NCBI RefSeq assembly: GCF_029167365.1
Contig: NZ_JARFNM010000001.1
Span: forward strand, 1,294,001-1,358,000
Source: Amygdalobacter nucleatus
GTDB lineage: Bacteria > Bacillota > Clostridia > Saccharofermentanales > Fastidiosipilaceae
DNA: 64,000 nt
Direction: 5' to 3'
Below, one piece after another: positions 51,816 through 60,462 of the stretch. Position 1 is the stretch's first letter. Each line of letters starts with the position of its first letter. The notes beneath the pieces were generated by a model. It did no database searches, had not been told where the DNA came from, and worked only from the letters and a program-made list of their open reading frames with translations. The position numbers and the translations under genes are program-made.

Positions 51816-53339
51816 ATGAAAAAGACAACTTTTTTTAAGCAAATTTTACGCTATCTAGGCCTGATTATTTATTTGGGCATTCTAGTTTTAGGCTGTACGC
51901 CAATTTATATGGCTATGGTCTTTGGTAAAGTGGCCCCTGACGCACTGCTTATGCAATTTTTGTCGCCACAATCTGGCACACCTTTCGCCTATTATCTTAA
52001 ATATCTCTGTTTCAGTTTTTTACCGGCTTTAATCATTTGGCTGGCTACAATTTACGCTTGGAAAAAGGCTAAGCAACTCACAGCAAACAAGCAAAGAAAG
52101 GCGCATATCGCTATTTCTTGTGTAGCTGTTATATTGTGTGTGCTTTCTTGTTACAGCTTTGAAAGCTATACAGGTATCAGCCACTATGTCTACAGCCGTA
52201 TGCACGAAAACACTTTGATTGCTGATTACTACGTACCAACTAAAGAGGTTAAATTAAAATTCCCCGAAAAGAAACATAACCTCATCTATATCTGGTCTGA
52301 ATCGATGGAAGCTTCTTACCAAGATCCAGCTAACGGCGGTTGTATGAAAGAGAACTTAATTCCTGAGTTGACGAAATTAGCCAACGAAAATTACTCTTTC
52401 TCCCTAAACAACAAAGCTGGCGGCTTTATTCCAGTCCAAACAGCTACCTATACTTTAGGTTCAATGGTGGCTCAGATGAGCGGTTTACCTTGGATTACAC
52501 CATTTAGAGAGCCAAATGACACTCCTCCTGGTGCCTTTTTACCTGGTGCATGGAATTTGGGCGATATTTTAGAAAAAGTTGGTTACAAGAACGTCTTCTT
52601 GTCTGGCGCTTCTGCTAAATTTGGCCGTCAGGAAAACTGGTTCCTCCAACATGGTAATTATGAAGTTATTGACTTAAACACACTCCGCGAAACTGGTAAG
52701 GTGCCTAAAGATTACCTCAAGTTCTGGGGCGTAGAAGATCAGAAACTCTTTGGTTTTGCCAAAGAAAAGTTGACTGAGTTAGCTAAATCAGACCAACCAT
52801 TCAATTTGCAATTGGAACTCATGGATACACACGGTCCAGAAGGCTGGCCAACACCTGGTTACACTAGCGATAAGTATCCAGATGATAAATATGCCGAAGT
52901 GCTAGTCGGCGCTTCCAAGATGATCAACGAATTCATCGACTGGGTAAAAGAGCAGCCATTCTACAAAGACACAACCATCATCATTGTGGGTGACCACTTC
53001 ACAATGGCGCCTGATTATCACAAGCGTTATCTGCCAAATGAAAAGCCATCTGTCTACAACTGTATCATCAACCCGCTTTTAGCTGATATGGACAAGAGTA
53101 AGCTCAAATTGAAAAACCGTACAGCAGTTACGATGGATATGTTCCCAACTACCCTCGCTGCTTTGGGCGTTGAAATTGATGGTAACAAGTTGGCTCTCGG
53201 CACGAACTTATTCAGTCAGGAAGATACTTTGGCTGAGCAAATTGGCTTAGATAAGCTCAATGACGCCTTTAGACAAAATTCTAATTTCTATAATAAGAAT
53301 TTCTTGCATCCAGATTGGTTGAAAAAGCCAGAGCAATAA
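51816..53339 (+). CDS. Membrane phosphoglycerol transferase (OpgB/LtaS-like sulfatase fold)
   Basis: A 507-aa protein with three to four N-terminal membrane helices (YLGLIIYLGILVLGCTPIYMAMVF, YLCFSFLPALIIWLATIYAW, AHIAISCVAVILCVLSCYSF) and an extracellular alkaline-phosphatase-fold domain. Conserved pieces are LIYIWSESMEASYQDP (metal ligands), VQTATYTLGSMVAQMSGLPWITPF with the likely catalytic Thr, MDTHGPEGW and TIIIVGDHFTMAP. The block around the Thr is closer to E. coli OpgB (MdoB) than to LtaS. The family transfers phosphoglycerol from phosphatidylglycerol to glycans or lipoteichoic acid. Single gene with a terminator. Confidence 0.88.
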   Translation: MKKTTFFKQILRYLGLIIYLGILVLGCTPIYMAMVFGKVAPDALLMQFLSPQSGTPFAYYLKYLCFSFLPALIIWLATIYAWKKAKQLTANKQRKAHIAISCVAVILCVLSCYSFESYTGISHYVYSRMHENTLIADYYVPTKEVKLKFPEKKHNLIYIWSESMEASYQDPANGGCMKENLIPELTKLANENYSFSLNNKAGGFIPVQTATYTLGSMVAQMSGLPWITPFREPNDTPPGAFLPGAWNLGDILEKVGYKNVFLSGASAKFGRQENWFLQHGNYEVIDLNTLRETGKVPKDYLKFWGVEDQKLFGFAKEKLTELAKSDQPFNLQLELMDTHGPEGWPTPGYTSDKYPDDKYAEVLVGASKMINEFIDWVKEQPFYKDTTIIIVGDHFTMAPDYHKRYLPNEKPSVYNCIINPLLADMDKSKLKLKNRTAVTMDMFPTTLAALGVEIDGNKLALGTNLFSQEDTLAEQIGLDKLNDAFRQNSNFYNKNFLHPDWLKKPEQ

Positions 53340-53377
53340 CAGTTTGCTAATTAGCCTTATAACTGTAAAAATTAATT

Positions 53378-53405
53378 AGCCCGTACAATTGTACGGGCTT
53401 TGTTT
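53378..53405 (+). terminator. Terminator after the phosphoglycerol transferase gene
   Basis: AGCCCGTACAATTGTACGGGCT is a perfect hairpin (53378-53399) followed by TTTGTTTTG. It lies 38 bp after the stop and may also serve the converging minus-strand side. Confidence 0.92.
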
Positions 53406-53479
53406 TGCTTTTCGCTTAATTTCCTCGCTTTTCGCCTAATTATGCCATGTTTTTAGGCGATTATTCAAGAATTAGGCGA

Positions 53480-54913
53480 TTAATGTTTTACGTTGATTAA
53501 GCCCTCTGGCCGGCCTGTTTCGACCTTTTTCGCCATCAAATAAAGATAATCTGCATCATCCTCATGGCTGACTTGTAATTTACCCTCGACGTACAGCCAA
53601 TCCTTGTCTTTGTATTGGCTCACATTAAAGTGTTCAGGAAATCTAACTTCAAAGCCAGGCATACCATCATAGGCGCAGCAACCTGGACCATAGCGAATGA
53701 CGAAATAACGTGTTATTTGCTTAGCTTTGTCATATAGGCTAACAAATACACCCTCGTAGGCAATGGTCTGATTCAAATAATTTTTGTAATTTGCATAAAT
53801 TTCATTGGTTAAGAGCACAAATTGCTTCTCATAAATTGGCAAATAGTCGCTGCCATCTTCGGCCTTGCCCGTTGGCAGATGCTCAGTTCGAATACTATTT
53901 TGTTTGTCTGCCCCTAATTTACGTTCAAAATCTAATTCACCCTTAGCCGTATAAAATGGCGATTTAGCATTTTTGAACACATCAGCTAAGGCCTCTGTCT
54001 GCTTGGCCTTTTGGCAAGCGCTTAACAAACTTAAGCTAAAAAAAACAAGCCCAATAAAGATAGCTAAATGTTTATTAAACTTAACTTTTTTAGTAGCTAA
54101 CTTTTGTTTAATGACTATAACTAGTTTAACCAAAGCAAAAATTAAAGCATGCACCGTCACAATCGCTGCCCCTGATGGCAAATACAGCTGATACGAAATG
54201 AACAAGCCGAGATAAAAGCCCAATAATGCAACGAAAAGGCTGTAAATTTGCGCCTGTCTCTCTGTTTTGGCTAACTGTCTAGCGGTAAGTGGTGGTAAGA
54301 GTAAAAGCGCCGATAGAAGCAATGTTCCCATGATTTTTAAGCCAGCGGCTAATAAGAAACTTAACAGCATAGCAATTGCTAGATTTAACTTAACTGGTAA
54401 TAATTTGGCTGCTAAATAGAACTCAGCGTCCAGCTGCCAAGCAAAGAGATATGGCTTTAGCCAAAAATAAGCTGCTATAACGACCAAACACAAAGCAATT
54501 ATCACGAACATTTCGCCCTGTTCAATCACTAGCACTGAGCCAAACATAAAATTGCAAATATCTAACGTCATGCCCTGAGTGTAGGCAATCAAACAAATAC
54601 CTAAGGCTAGAGCGACATTACTTAAAAGTGCCAATAAGCTATCTGTCAGCAATTTTGTTCTTTCCCGCCGCTGAAAAACTTCATAGCTAGTTGCAGTAAC
54701 TAAGCCCAAACTAACTAAAATACTTGGTAACTGTGTAAGCGTGCCTAGCGCTACACCTAAAAAAGCTACATTCGCCAAACTTTGAGTAAGCAAAGCAAGC
54801 CGTTTGCTTAGCAAAATAGAGCCAACTAGCGCACAAGCAATGACAAGCAGGCTACCTGTTATAATGGCTCTTTTTACAAAGGGATACGCTAAAATTTGTA
54901 GAAAATCTATCAT
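53480..54913 (-). CDS. Metal ABC transporter permease fused to a lipoprotein-like domain
   Basis: The first ~270 residues are a ZnuB/MntB-type ABC-3 permease: RAIITGSLLVIACALVGSILLSKRLALLTQSLANVAFLGVALG, MGTLLLSALLLLPPLTARQLAKTERQAQIYSLFVALLGFYLG. Near residue 283-300 a further segment, LAIFIGLVFFSLSLLSAC, looks like a lipoprotein signal with Cys300. The remaining 177 residues are an extracytoplasmic domain with ITRYFVIRYGPGCCAYDGMPGFEVRFPEH and KDKDWLYVEGKLQ, similar in pattern to the DUF1980 (TIGR03943) domain that occurs in zinc-linked proteins. Normal permeases end near 280 aa. It overlaps the ATPase gene (ATGA). The fusion suggests the metal-handling domain works directly at the channel; a missed stop between two genes is not seen. 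Confidence 0.85.
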   Translation of the reverse strand: MIDFLQILAYPFVKRAIITGSLLVIACALVGSILLSKRLALLTQSLANVAFLGVALGTLTQLPSILVSLGLVTATSYEVFQRRERTKLLTDSLLALLSNVALALGICLIAYTQGMTLDICNFMFGSVLVIEQGEMFVIIALCLVVIAAYFWLKPYLFAWQLDAEFYLAAKLLPVKLNLAIAMLLSFLLAAGLKIMGTLLLSALLLLPPLTARQLAKTERQAQIYSLFVALLGFYLGLFISYQLYLPSGAAIVTVHALIFALVKLVIVIKQKLATKKVKFNKHLAIFIGLVFFSLSLLSACQKAKQTEALADVFKNAKSPFYTAKGELDFERKLGADKQNSIRTEHLPTGKAEDGSDYLPIYEKQFVLLTNEIYANYKNYLNQTIAYEGVFVSLYDKAKQITRYFVIRYGPGCCAYDGMPGFEVRFPEHFNVSQYKDKDWLYVEGKLQVSHEDDADYLYLMAKKVETGRPEGLINVKH

Positions 54914-55569
54914 TTCTTAACCTCGGTCAAAAGAGGAAAATGCAAGCAGGTGTAATCAGACCAAAGATTTTCTGGATCATGACTGATTTGAATTAGGCAA
55001 CTATTAGCGACAATATATTTGGCAAAAATGGCTGGTAATTTCTGAATCGTGGCTTGATCTAAGCTACTCCACGCTTCATCCATTAAATATAAATCAGCCT
55101 GGCCTAACAAAGCACGCACCAATAACAGCTTCTGTTTTTGGCCGAAAGATAAGGCGCTAACTGGCAGCTCCAAGCTTGTCTCTAACTTAAAATCATTAAC
55201 TAAGCTTGTGTAACGTTTAGCTAAATTAGCAAGCATGTTTGGTGCATTTAGCTTTAACTTGCTTTTATGTTTCTGCTGGCGCTTAATAAGTTCAATTGCG
55301 TTATTTAAAAATTCTTTGGCCGTATAAATGAAGCCGTCAGCTAACTGTAATTGCTGAGGGAGGTAGATCACGCTTTTAGCTTCCGAAATAAGTCTACCGC
55401 TTGTCAAAGTGCGCCTATTTGCAAGAATCTGTATCAATGTACTTTTGCCACTACCATTTTTGCCCCGCAAAATATAACGCCCACCTGCAACAAACTCATA
55501 GTTAAGTTCAGTAAAAATTGCCTTATGATTGTCGTTATATGTATAGCTCGCAGCTTCCAATTTAAGCAT
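54910..55569 (-). CDS. Metal ABC transporter ATP-binding protein (ZnuC-like)
   Basis: A small ABC ATPase (about 219 aa) with Walker A LRGKNGSGKSTLIQIL, the Q-loop region IYLPQQL, a degenerate signature VSALSFGQKQKLLLVRALL and Walker B LYLMDEAWSSLDQ. DEAW replaces the usual DEPF/DEPL, and the switch His is in IQISHDPENL. The start at 55569 (GGGGAG upstream) overlaps the end of the binding-protein gene by 8 bp; the longer frame to 55593 has no better support. It works with the neighbouring permease fusion and binding protein. Confidence 0.88.
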   Translation of the reverse strand: MLKLEAASYTYNDNHKAIFTELNYEFVAGGRYILRGKNGSGKSTLIQILANRRTLTSGRLISEAKSVIYLPQQLQLADGFIYTAKEFLNNAIELIKRQQKHKSKLKLNAPNMLANLAKRYTSLVNDFKLETSLELPVSALSFGQKQKLLLVRALLGQADLYLMDEAWSSLDQATIQKLPAIFAKYIVANSCLIQISHDPENLWSDYTCLHFPLLTEVKK

Positions 55570-56914
55570 CCAAGGCTCCCCTTTCCAAAACATAATCGTG
55601 TGTCGCTAAGTCCAATAAAGCCAAATTACTTTTTAAAAGTTCGAACAGCGTAAATGAGTTCTCTAACTCAACTTGGCTAACTGTGTGGCCTGTTCTAAAC
55701 AAAGCTATGTAGCGTTTGGCTAACTTTTTAGGCTCAGTTGAAGCTGCTGGCACTTCGTCTCTTTTCTCCTCCACTGACGTCTCAGGCTCTGACTCTACTG
55801 TTCCTGTCTCAGTTGACGCCTTTGACTCTCTTCCTAGCTCAATTGATGACTCTCGCGCTAGCTCTGTTTGGGAACGTTGAACGTTATGTTTGGACAAAGT
55901 CTTAAGATAAGCTTCAGCTTGTGTGGCTGTAATTTCAACTGTACTGTCTGTCAAAACCTGGGCTAATTTAGCTTGGCCAAATTCTGTGTAAAAAACTAGA
56001 CGAATGTCATTTTGAGAAACAAAGTCATGCAAATTCGTCAATGTCTGCAAATTAGGATCTAGCTGATGGCTGCAACTGTTAAAAGCCGCTTTGGCCTCCA
56101 AATTGTAGTCATGGCAGAGATAGCGCAAAGGAAAGCGATCAGCAAAAACTAAAGTTCGCTTGCTAGCTGTCTGAAAACAGTCTGTATACGCTTGATCTAG
56201 CGCTTGCCAATGCTGAAGCCAAGCCTCTAGCTGTTTGGTGAGATAGGTCTTAAAAGCAGGCAAATAATCTGGATAAATTTGCTGAACCTTGGCTATAAGC
56301 TGTTGGCCCAAAGCCTTTAATAAAGTAATTTGACGTTTGGTTGAAAGCCAAATATGAACATCCTTTATCGGAGCTTGGACAGCTTGTGCTTCTATACTTG
56401 TGGCTGTATCCTGGTCCAATAAATCCACATGTTCACTCAAAGTAAAAACGGTCAAATGTGCTTTGGCTGTCTCACTTAGGCTCTTTAATAGACGTGCAAA
56501 TTGCAAATCCAACTCTCCACCTACCATAAGTAACATGTCAGCTTGTTCTAAGCTTAAACTCGTTTGCACTGACGGTTCAAATGTGTGCGGATCTGAGCCA
56601 GCTTTGCTAAGTAATTCCAAGCTGAGCTTAAAGGGTAAATTGGGTTGTCCATGCTCAAGCTTTGAATCAGCTTTAATTTGCGTGAACAATAAAGTATTGG
56701 CTAAGTCATAAGCTGGGAAAGCAGTTGCAACTAGCTTTAGTTCTGGTTGTTTATCAGAGTGAGCTGAATTGTTCGCCAATTTGGGCGCATGATTCTCAGC
56801 TTTGCAAGCTGTAAGCAGCATAATTAAAGTTAAAAAGATAGCAAAAAATTGCTTGACAGCTTTGTGGCTAGCTACGGCCATGTGCTTAAATTGAGATATG
56901 GCTTGTTTAATCAA
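55562..56914 (-). CDS. Zinc/manganese-type solute-binding lipoprotein (ZnuA-like)
   Basis: A 450-aa cluster A-I binding protein. Signal with lipobox LLTAC (Cys37). Metal ligands are expected from GSDPHTFEPSVQTSLSLEQADMLLMVG (His), PIKDVHIWLSTKRQITLLKALGQ (His), CSHQLDPNLQT (His) and FYTEFGQAKLAQVL (Glu). The usual His-rich loop of ZnuA is absent. An unusual Ser/Glu-rich insert (SSIELGRESKASTETGTVESEPETSVEEKRDE, about 360-395) splits the last part of the domain. Downstream come the ATPase and permease; upstream, 22 bp away, a Fur-family gene, so the operon reads fur-znuA-znuC-znuB. Zinc is the most likely metal. Confidence 0.85.
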   Translation of the reverse strand: MIKQAISQFKHMAVASHKAVKQFFAIFLTLIMLLTACKAENHAPKLANNSAHSDKQPELKLVATAFPAYDLANTLLFTQIKADSKLEHGQPNLPFKLSLELLSKAGSDPHTFEPSVQTSLSLEQADMLLMVGGELDLQFARLLKSLSETAKAHLTVFTLSEHVDLLDQDTATSIEAQAVQAPIKDVHIWLSTKRQITLLKALGQQLIAKVQQIYPDYLPAFKTYLTKQLEAWLQHWQALDQAYTDCFQTASKRTLVFADRFPLRYLCHDYNLEAKAAFNSCSHQLDPNLQTLTNLHDFVSQNDIRLVFYTEFGQAKLAQVLTDSTVEITATQAEAYLKTLSKHNVQRSQTELARESSIELGRESKASTETGTVESEPETSVEEKRDEVPAASTEPKKLAKRYIALFRTGHTVSQVELENSFTLFELLKSNLALLDLATHDYVLERGALDA

Positions 56915-56936
56915 GTGCTTTGCACCTCATTAATGT

Positions 56937-57365
56937 TTAGCTTTGGCAAAATTTGCAGAGGCCATAGATGAAAGTCATCTCAAAATCGATCTGAAAGCCG
57001 TGTTCTTTGAAGATGTGTTGCATGATCTCTACTGTTTGGTCGCAGGTCATATGATCCAAGCGTCCGCAATTAATGCATTTCAGATGGAAATGGACGTCTT
57101 TCTCATCCTCCTCAAATACAAAGCGATAATAGGCTGATTTCTCGTTAGGCAAAAAGTATTTCTCAACTCTGCCCTCACGATACAAAGCTTCCAAATGGCG
57201 ATAACAAGTTGTCAGGCTAGCTACATAGCCCTTTTTCTGTAAAACAGCAGCTAATTGGGAGCTTGTTAATGGCTCTGTGTTCTTGCGTAAATAATTCAGG
57301 ATTGCCTCACGCTGTTTGGTTTTGTACTTAAAAACAGTCACGTCGATGCCTTCTTTTCTAGGCAT
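56937..57365 (-). CDS. Fur-family metalloregulator (Zur-like)
   Basis: A 142-aa Fur protein: N-terminal winged helix (KTKQREAILNYLRKNTEPLTSSQLAAVLQKKGYVASLTTCYRHLEALYREGRVEKY), then the regulatory site DVHFHLKCINCGRLDHMTCDQ and the structural zinc motif pair CINC and CKFC. The zinc-transporter operon directly follows, so it is most likely Zur, repressing uptake when zinc is sufficient. PerR and Fur are alternatives that the sequence does not exclude. The first codons (MPRKEGID) may be preceded or replaced by a GTG start at MTVFKYK. Confidence 0.88.
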   Translation of the reverse strand: MPRKEGIDVTVFKYKTKQREAILNYLRKNTEPLTSSQLAAVLQKKGYVASLTTCYRHLEALYREGRVEKYFLPNEKSAYYRFVFEEDEKDVHFHLKCINCGRLDHMTCDQTVEIMQHIFKEHGFQIDFEMTFIYGLCKFCQS

Positions 57366-57386
57366 AAAATATGTCAGTTATTAAGA

Positions 57387-57440
57387 AATGATCATTCATT
57401 CTTGCCACCAATTATAGCATCAATTGCATTGCAATTTCAA
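57387..57440 (-). promoter_or_regulatory. Promoter and palindromic operator of the fur-znu operon
   Basis: TTGAAA (plus 57435-57440) and TATAAT (plus 57411-57416), 18 bp apart on the minus strand, form a good promoter. The perfect palindrome AATGATCATT (57387-57396) lies between the -10 box and the fur start, where an autorepressor would bind. It is shorter than a full Fur/Zur box, so the assignment is tentative. Confidence 0.6.
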
Positions 57441-57489
57441 ATTTAGAATAATTTGTAAATATGTATTCAAGTGCTGCTGAATGTAACAA

Positions 57490-57511
57490 GAGCAGCCATA
57501 TACGGCTGCTC
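57490..57511 (-). terminator. Terminator of the beta-helix surface protein gene
   Basis: GAGCAGCC-ATATAC-GGCTGCTC forms an 8-bp stem, followed on the minus strand by TTG; 24 bp after the stop of the gene at 57536. Confidence 0.8.
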
Positions 57512-57535
57512 GGCTAGATTAAATTTAGTCACGAA

Positions 57536-60325
57536 TTAATGTTTACGCTTATAACTCAATGCACCTATTGCAAGGAAAGCCAAGCCTAATTGGCTAAGCA
57601 CTGCTGTAGTTTCACCTGTTTTAGCTACCCGACCAGGTTTGACTGGTTCAGATGGTATATAAGGTACAGGTGGAATTGATGGTGCTGGCGGAGTTGGTGG
57701 AGTTGGTGGGGTTGGCGGTGTTGGTACTGGCGGCTTGTCAGTTTTGCTATTTACTACTTCAATTTTGAACAATCTATTACCCTTTAGCACTTCTACTTTA
57801 ATATTTTTCACCTGTATCACTTGCTGATTATCTGCGCTAGCCAAATTAGCATCTTTACCAGTAAGCAACAATAAATTAGGTACCTTAATGTGGGTTGTAT
57901 CACCCTTAACTTCAAGGATAATATCATAATTTAATCGCCAAGGCTCTAAGCCTTTTGCGTTCTCTCCTTCATTGGCGTCATAATAGCTTACTTCAGCCTT
58001 AGCAGTATATATTGGTATGTTTTCAAATTTTGCTGTTCCTGACCATTGGGTAGCATTTTCAGTCATAGTCATTGTACTGCTTGCTAACTTGGTTCCATTA
58101 TTGTCTTTCAAAATGTAATTAACCTTGAAATCCTGCCACTTGCCTGTATTTGCATCAAACACTTTATATTCTGGATGTTCTTTATAATATTTTTCTGCGC
58201 TACCCTTACTTTCATCTGTAAAAAATTGTGGGCGGCTAAGTTCAAATGCTAATAATTTAACTTCGTTTGTCTTGCTAATCTTTATTTTATACTTTTCAGA
58301 ATTAAGTTCTTTTACATAGACCAATTTTTCAATATCTTGTCCATCAACCTGAGCTGGCAGATCTTCAAAGGTATGACTAAAATCATGCGCTTTGTCTAAA
58401 ATTGCTTTTTCAACCAACCAATCAAGCTCACCGTACTTTGCTCTTAACTCAATTTCTACATCTTCACTCTTTAAGCCATCTGCCCATATTTTGACAACTT
58501 TAATATTCTTACGTGGTTCATCTACACCCATATAAATCGTGCCATTAGAGCCAATTCCACCGCCACGGGTAGCTGATTTGTTACCGCTGATGATGACTTT
58601 AGCTAATTTTTTGACTTTCTCACTTACGACAGCATGCGAATTGAGTGCGATACTTTTGCCACTCGGCAACGTGCCTTTTAATTTATCATCGGGAAAAGGA
58701 TTACCGTCGGTATCATGCCAATCATATGGCGTACCACCCAACATACGCTTAGCTATGTCATATTTAGCTTCGCCGCTATGCAGACCATAATTTCTGGAAG
58801 AGAGCATATAGATGTCTTTAGCTTGCTTACCTTGAGCCTGATTGCCCGCTATGATACAGCCGTCCTTAATATACATATAGGGTTTGGAAACAGGGCAGGC
58901 TGCTAAACCAGAGCCTGTATCTGAAGCATGGTTATCAGTGATCAAAGCATTAGTTAAATGCAACTCGCCATTTTTGTTATAGTAGTCCTGGCCCTGAATT
59001 TTCATTACATCAGGTCCACCGTTCACATAAATACCGCCGCCACCAAACTCTTTCTGCGTTACACCTTTACCATCCATGCTGTTATTGATAATCATGCCGG
59101 CACTGATGTTGGCTTTTGCCATTTTACAGTTAACCATACCTGCCTGCACAAAGATACCGCCACCAGAAGCTCCAGCTGTATTGGCCTCGATCACACCACC
59201 GGTCATGGTCAAAGTATCATAACCGTCGCTCCATTGGTTTGAGCCAACACTGATGCCACCGCCAACTTCATCGGCGCGATTTTCTTTAATGACAGCATTA
59301 GCACCAAATTGCAGCTTAGAACCATTATAAAGTAACACACCGCCACCAGCGGAATAATACTGACCGTATGCTCTATCACGCACTAATTTGGCAAGATTAT
59401 TCTTAATAACGCCACCTGTCATTTGCATATTGGCTGTACCTAAATAAATGCCGCCGCCATAGGTAGCTTCATTATTTTGGATAGTACCGCCTGTCATGTT
59501 AACTGTACCTTTGTAAGCATATATAGCGCCGCCTGAACTTGCATTATTAGGATCTTTATCTTTAACTTGATTGTTCTGCAAAACACAGCCATCAACTATA
59601 TTGAGCGTACCACAAACACATACTAAGGATTTTTCAGCTACTACATTTTCACGATTGCCGTCAATAATAATATCTTTTAAGCTCGCTTCCGTGTTTGTTT
59701 CTACTTTGAATAAGTAGCCTTTATAATCAGGGGCACGATAAATTTGCGCCTTGCTACCGCTTAGGTTAATTTCGCCGCTGATTACAGTTTCGCTGTTTAC
59801 ATAGATTTTCGTTATATTCGGATTTGCTACTGCTAGCTCCCTAGCTTTTGAAAATGTTTTTACTTGTGTAGCCGAGCTTAATCCGTCATTATCATCGTCA
59901 CCATCTTTGCCACTCAAATAAATCGCCCTTAATGTAGTAACAGGTTTTACTTCCCTTAACTCGCTAACATTAGCTCTTGCTTCTAATGAAGCTTCAGTTT
60001 GCAGTTTTTCGGAGCTAGGTGTACTAGTCGTTGCAAGTTTAGCTTCTGTTTCTGGTGCTGTGGATTGCTCTCTATCCTCCACTGGCTTATCTGATTCAGC
60101 AAGTTCTTTCTCGCTAGCATTTTCCTGACTTATAGCCACTTTATCAGGTTCAGATTTACTTGCAACTCCCCTATTTACGTCATCTACAAGCTTTTCGTTA
60201 GCTTCTCCCCCCACTGAATTAGGGATAGAATCGTTCGTAGCTAATGCTTTAGGACTTAATAAACTACTCATACCTAAAGCTGAAACCATTAAAAGCGCTA
60301 AACAGTTACGTTTCAAATTTTTCAT
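57536..60325 (-). CDS. Large beta-helix surface protein with sortase-type C-terminus
   Basis: A 929-aa secreted protein. Signal MKNLKRNCLALLMVSALGMSSLLSPKALA, a Ser/Glu-rich low-complexity stretch (to about 130), then GKDGDDDNDGLSSATQVKTFSKARELA and repeated coils of a right-handed beta-helix (GGAIYAYKGTVNMTGGTIQNNEATYGGGIYLGT and similar, about 150-560), as in pectate-lyase-like adhesins. A Cna-B-like segment follows (VVKIWADGLKSEDVEIELR), then a Pro-rich wall span (PPTPPTPPTPPAP). The end is GRVAKTGE, a hydrophobic helix and SYKRKH, the same VAKTG-type signal as the VWA protein at 39.2 kb. Likely wall-anchored adhesin or polysaccharide binder; no catalytic residues recognised. Confidence 0.85.
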   Translation of the reverse strand: MKNLKRNCLALLMVSALGMSSLLSPKALATNDSIPNSVGGEANEKLVDDVNRGVASKSEPDKVAISQENASEKELAESDKPVEDREQSTAPETEAKLATTSTPSSEKLQTEASLEARANVSELREVKPVTTLRAIYLSGKDGDDDNDGLSSATQVKTFSKARELAVANPNITKIYVNSETVISGEINLSGSKAQIYRAPDYKGYLFKVETNTEASLKDIIIDGNRENVVAEKSLVCVCGTLNIVDGCVLQNNQVKDKDPNNASSGGAIYAYKGTVNMTGGTIQNNEATYGGGIYLGTANMQMTGGVIKNNLAKLVRDRAYGQYYSAGGGVLLYNGSKLQFGANAVIKENRADEVGGGISVGSNQWSDGYDTLTMTGGVIEANTAGASGGGIFVQAGMVNCKMAKANISAGMIINNSMDGKGVTQKEFGGGGIYVNGGPDVMKIQGQDYYNKNGELHLTNALITDNHASDTGSGLAACPVSKPYMYIKDGCIIAGNQAQGKQAKDIYMLSSRNYGLHSGEAKYDIAKRMLGGTPYDWHDTDGNPFPDDKLKGTLPSGKSIALNSHAVVSEKVKKLAKVIISGNKSATRGGGIGSNGTIYMGVDEPRKNIKVVKIWADGLKSEDVEIELRAKYGELDWLVEKAILDKAHDFSHTFEDLPAQVDGQDIEKLVYVKELNSEKYKIKISKTNEVKLLAFELSRPQFFTDESKGSAEKYYKEHPEYKVFDANTGKWQDFKVNYILKDNNGTKLASSTMTMTENATQWSGTAKFENIPIYTAKAEVSYYDANEGENAKGLEPWRLNYDIILEVKGDTTHIKVPNLLLLTGKDANLASADNQQVIQVKNIKVEVLKGNRLFKIEVVNSKTDKPPVPTPPTPPTPPTPPAPSIPPVPYIPSEPVKPGRVAKTGETTAVLSQLGLAFLAIGALSYKRKH

Positions 60326-60462
60326 TTCCAGCTCCTTTGCTTTATATCAGGTGTTTACACCTAGATACAAACGTATCCTATCCTACGTACGCAAAGCAAG
60401 CACAACAATATTAAGTATACAAGTCATTAAGCTAGAAATAAGCTAAAACACTCAGCAATTAG

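Noticed and set aside
53440-53480. Repeated TTAGGCGATTA and CGCCTAAT units after the phosphoglycerol transferase
   Set aside because: Short direct and inverted copies at a convergent 3' junction; probably a weak terminator for the permease, not enough to call an element.
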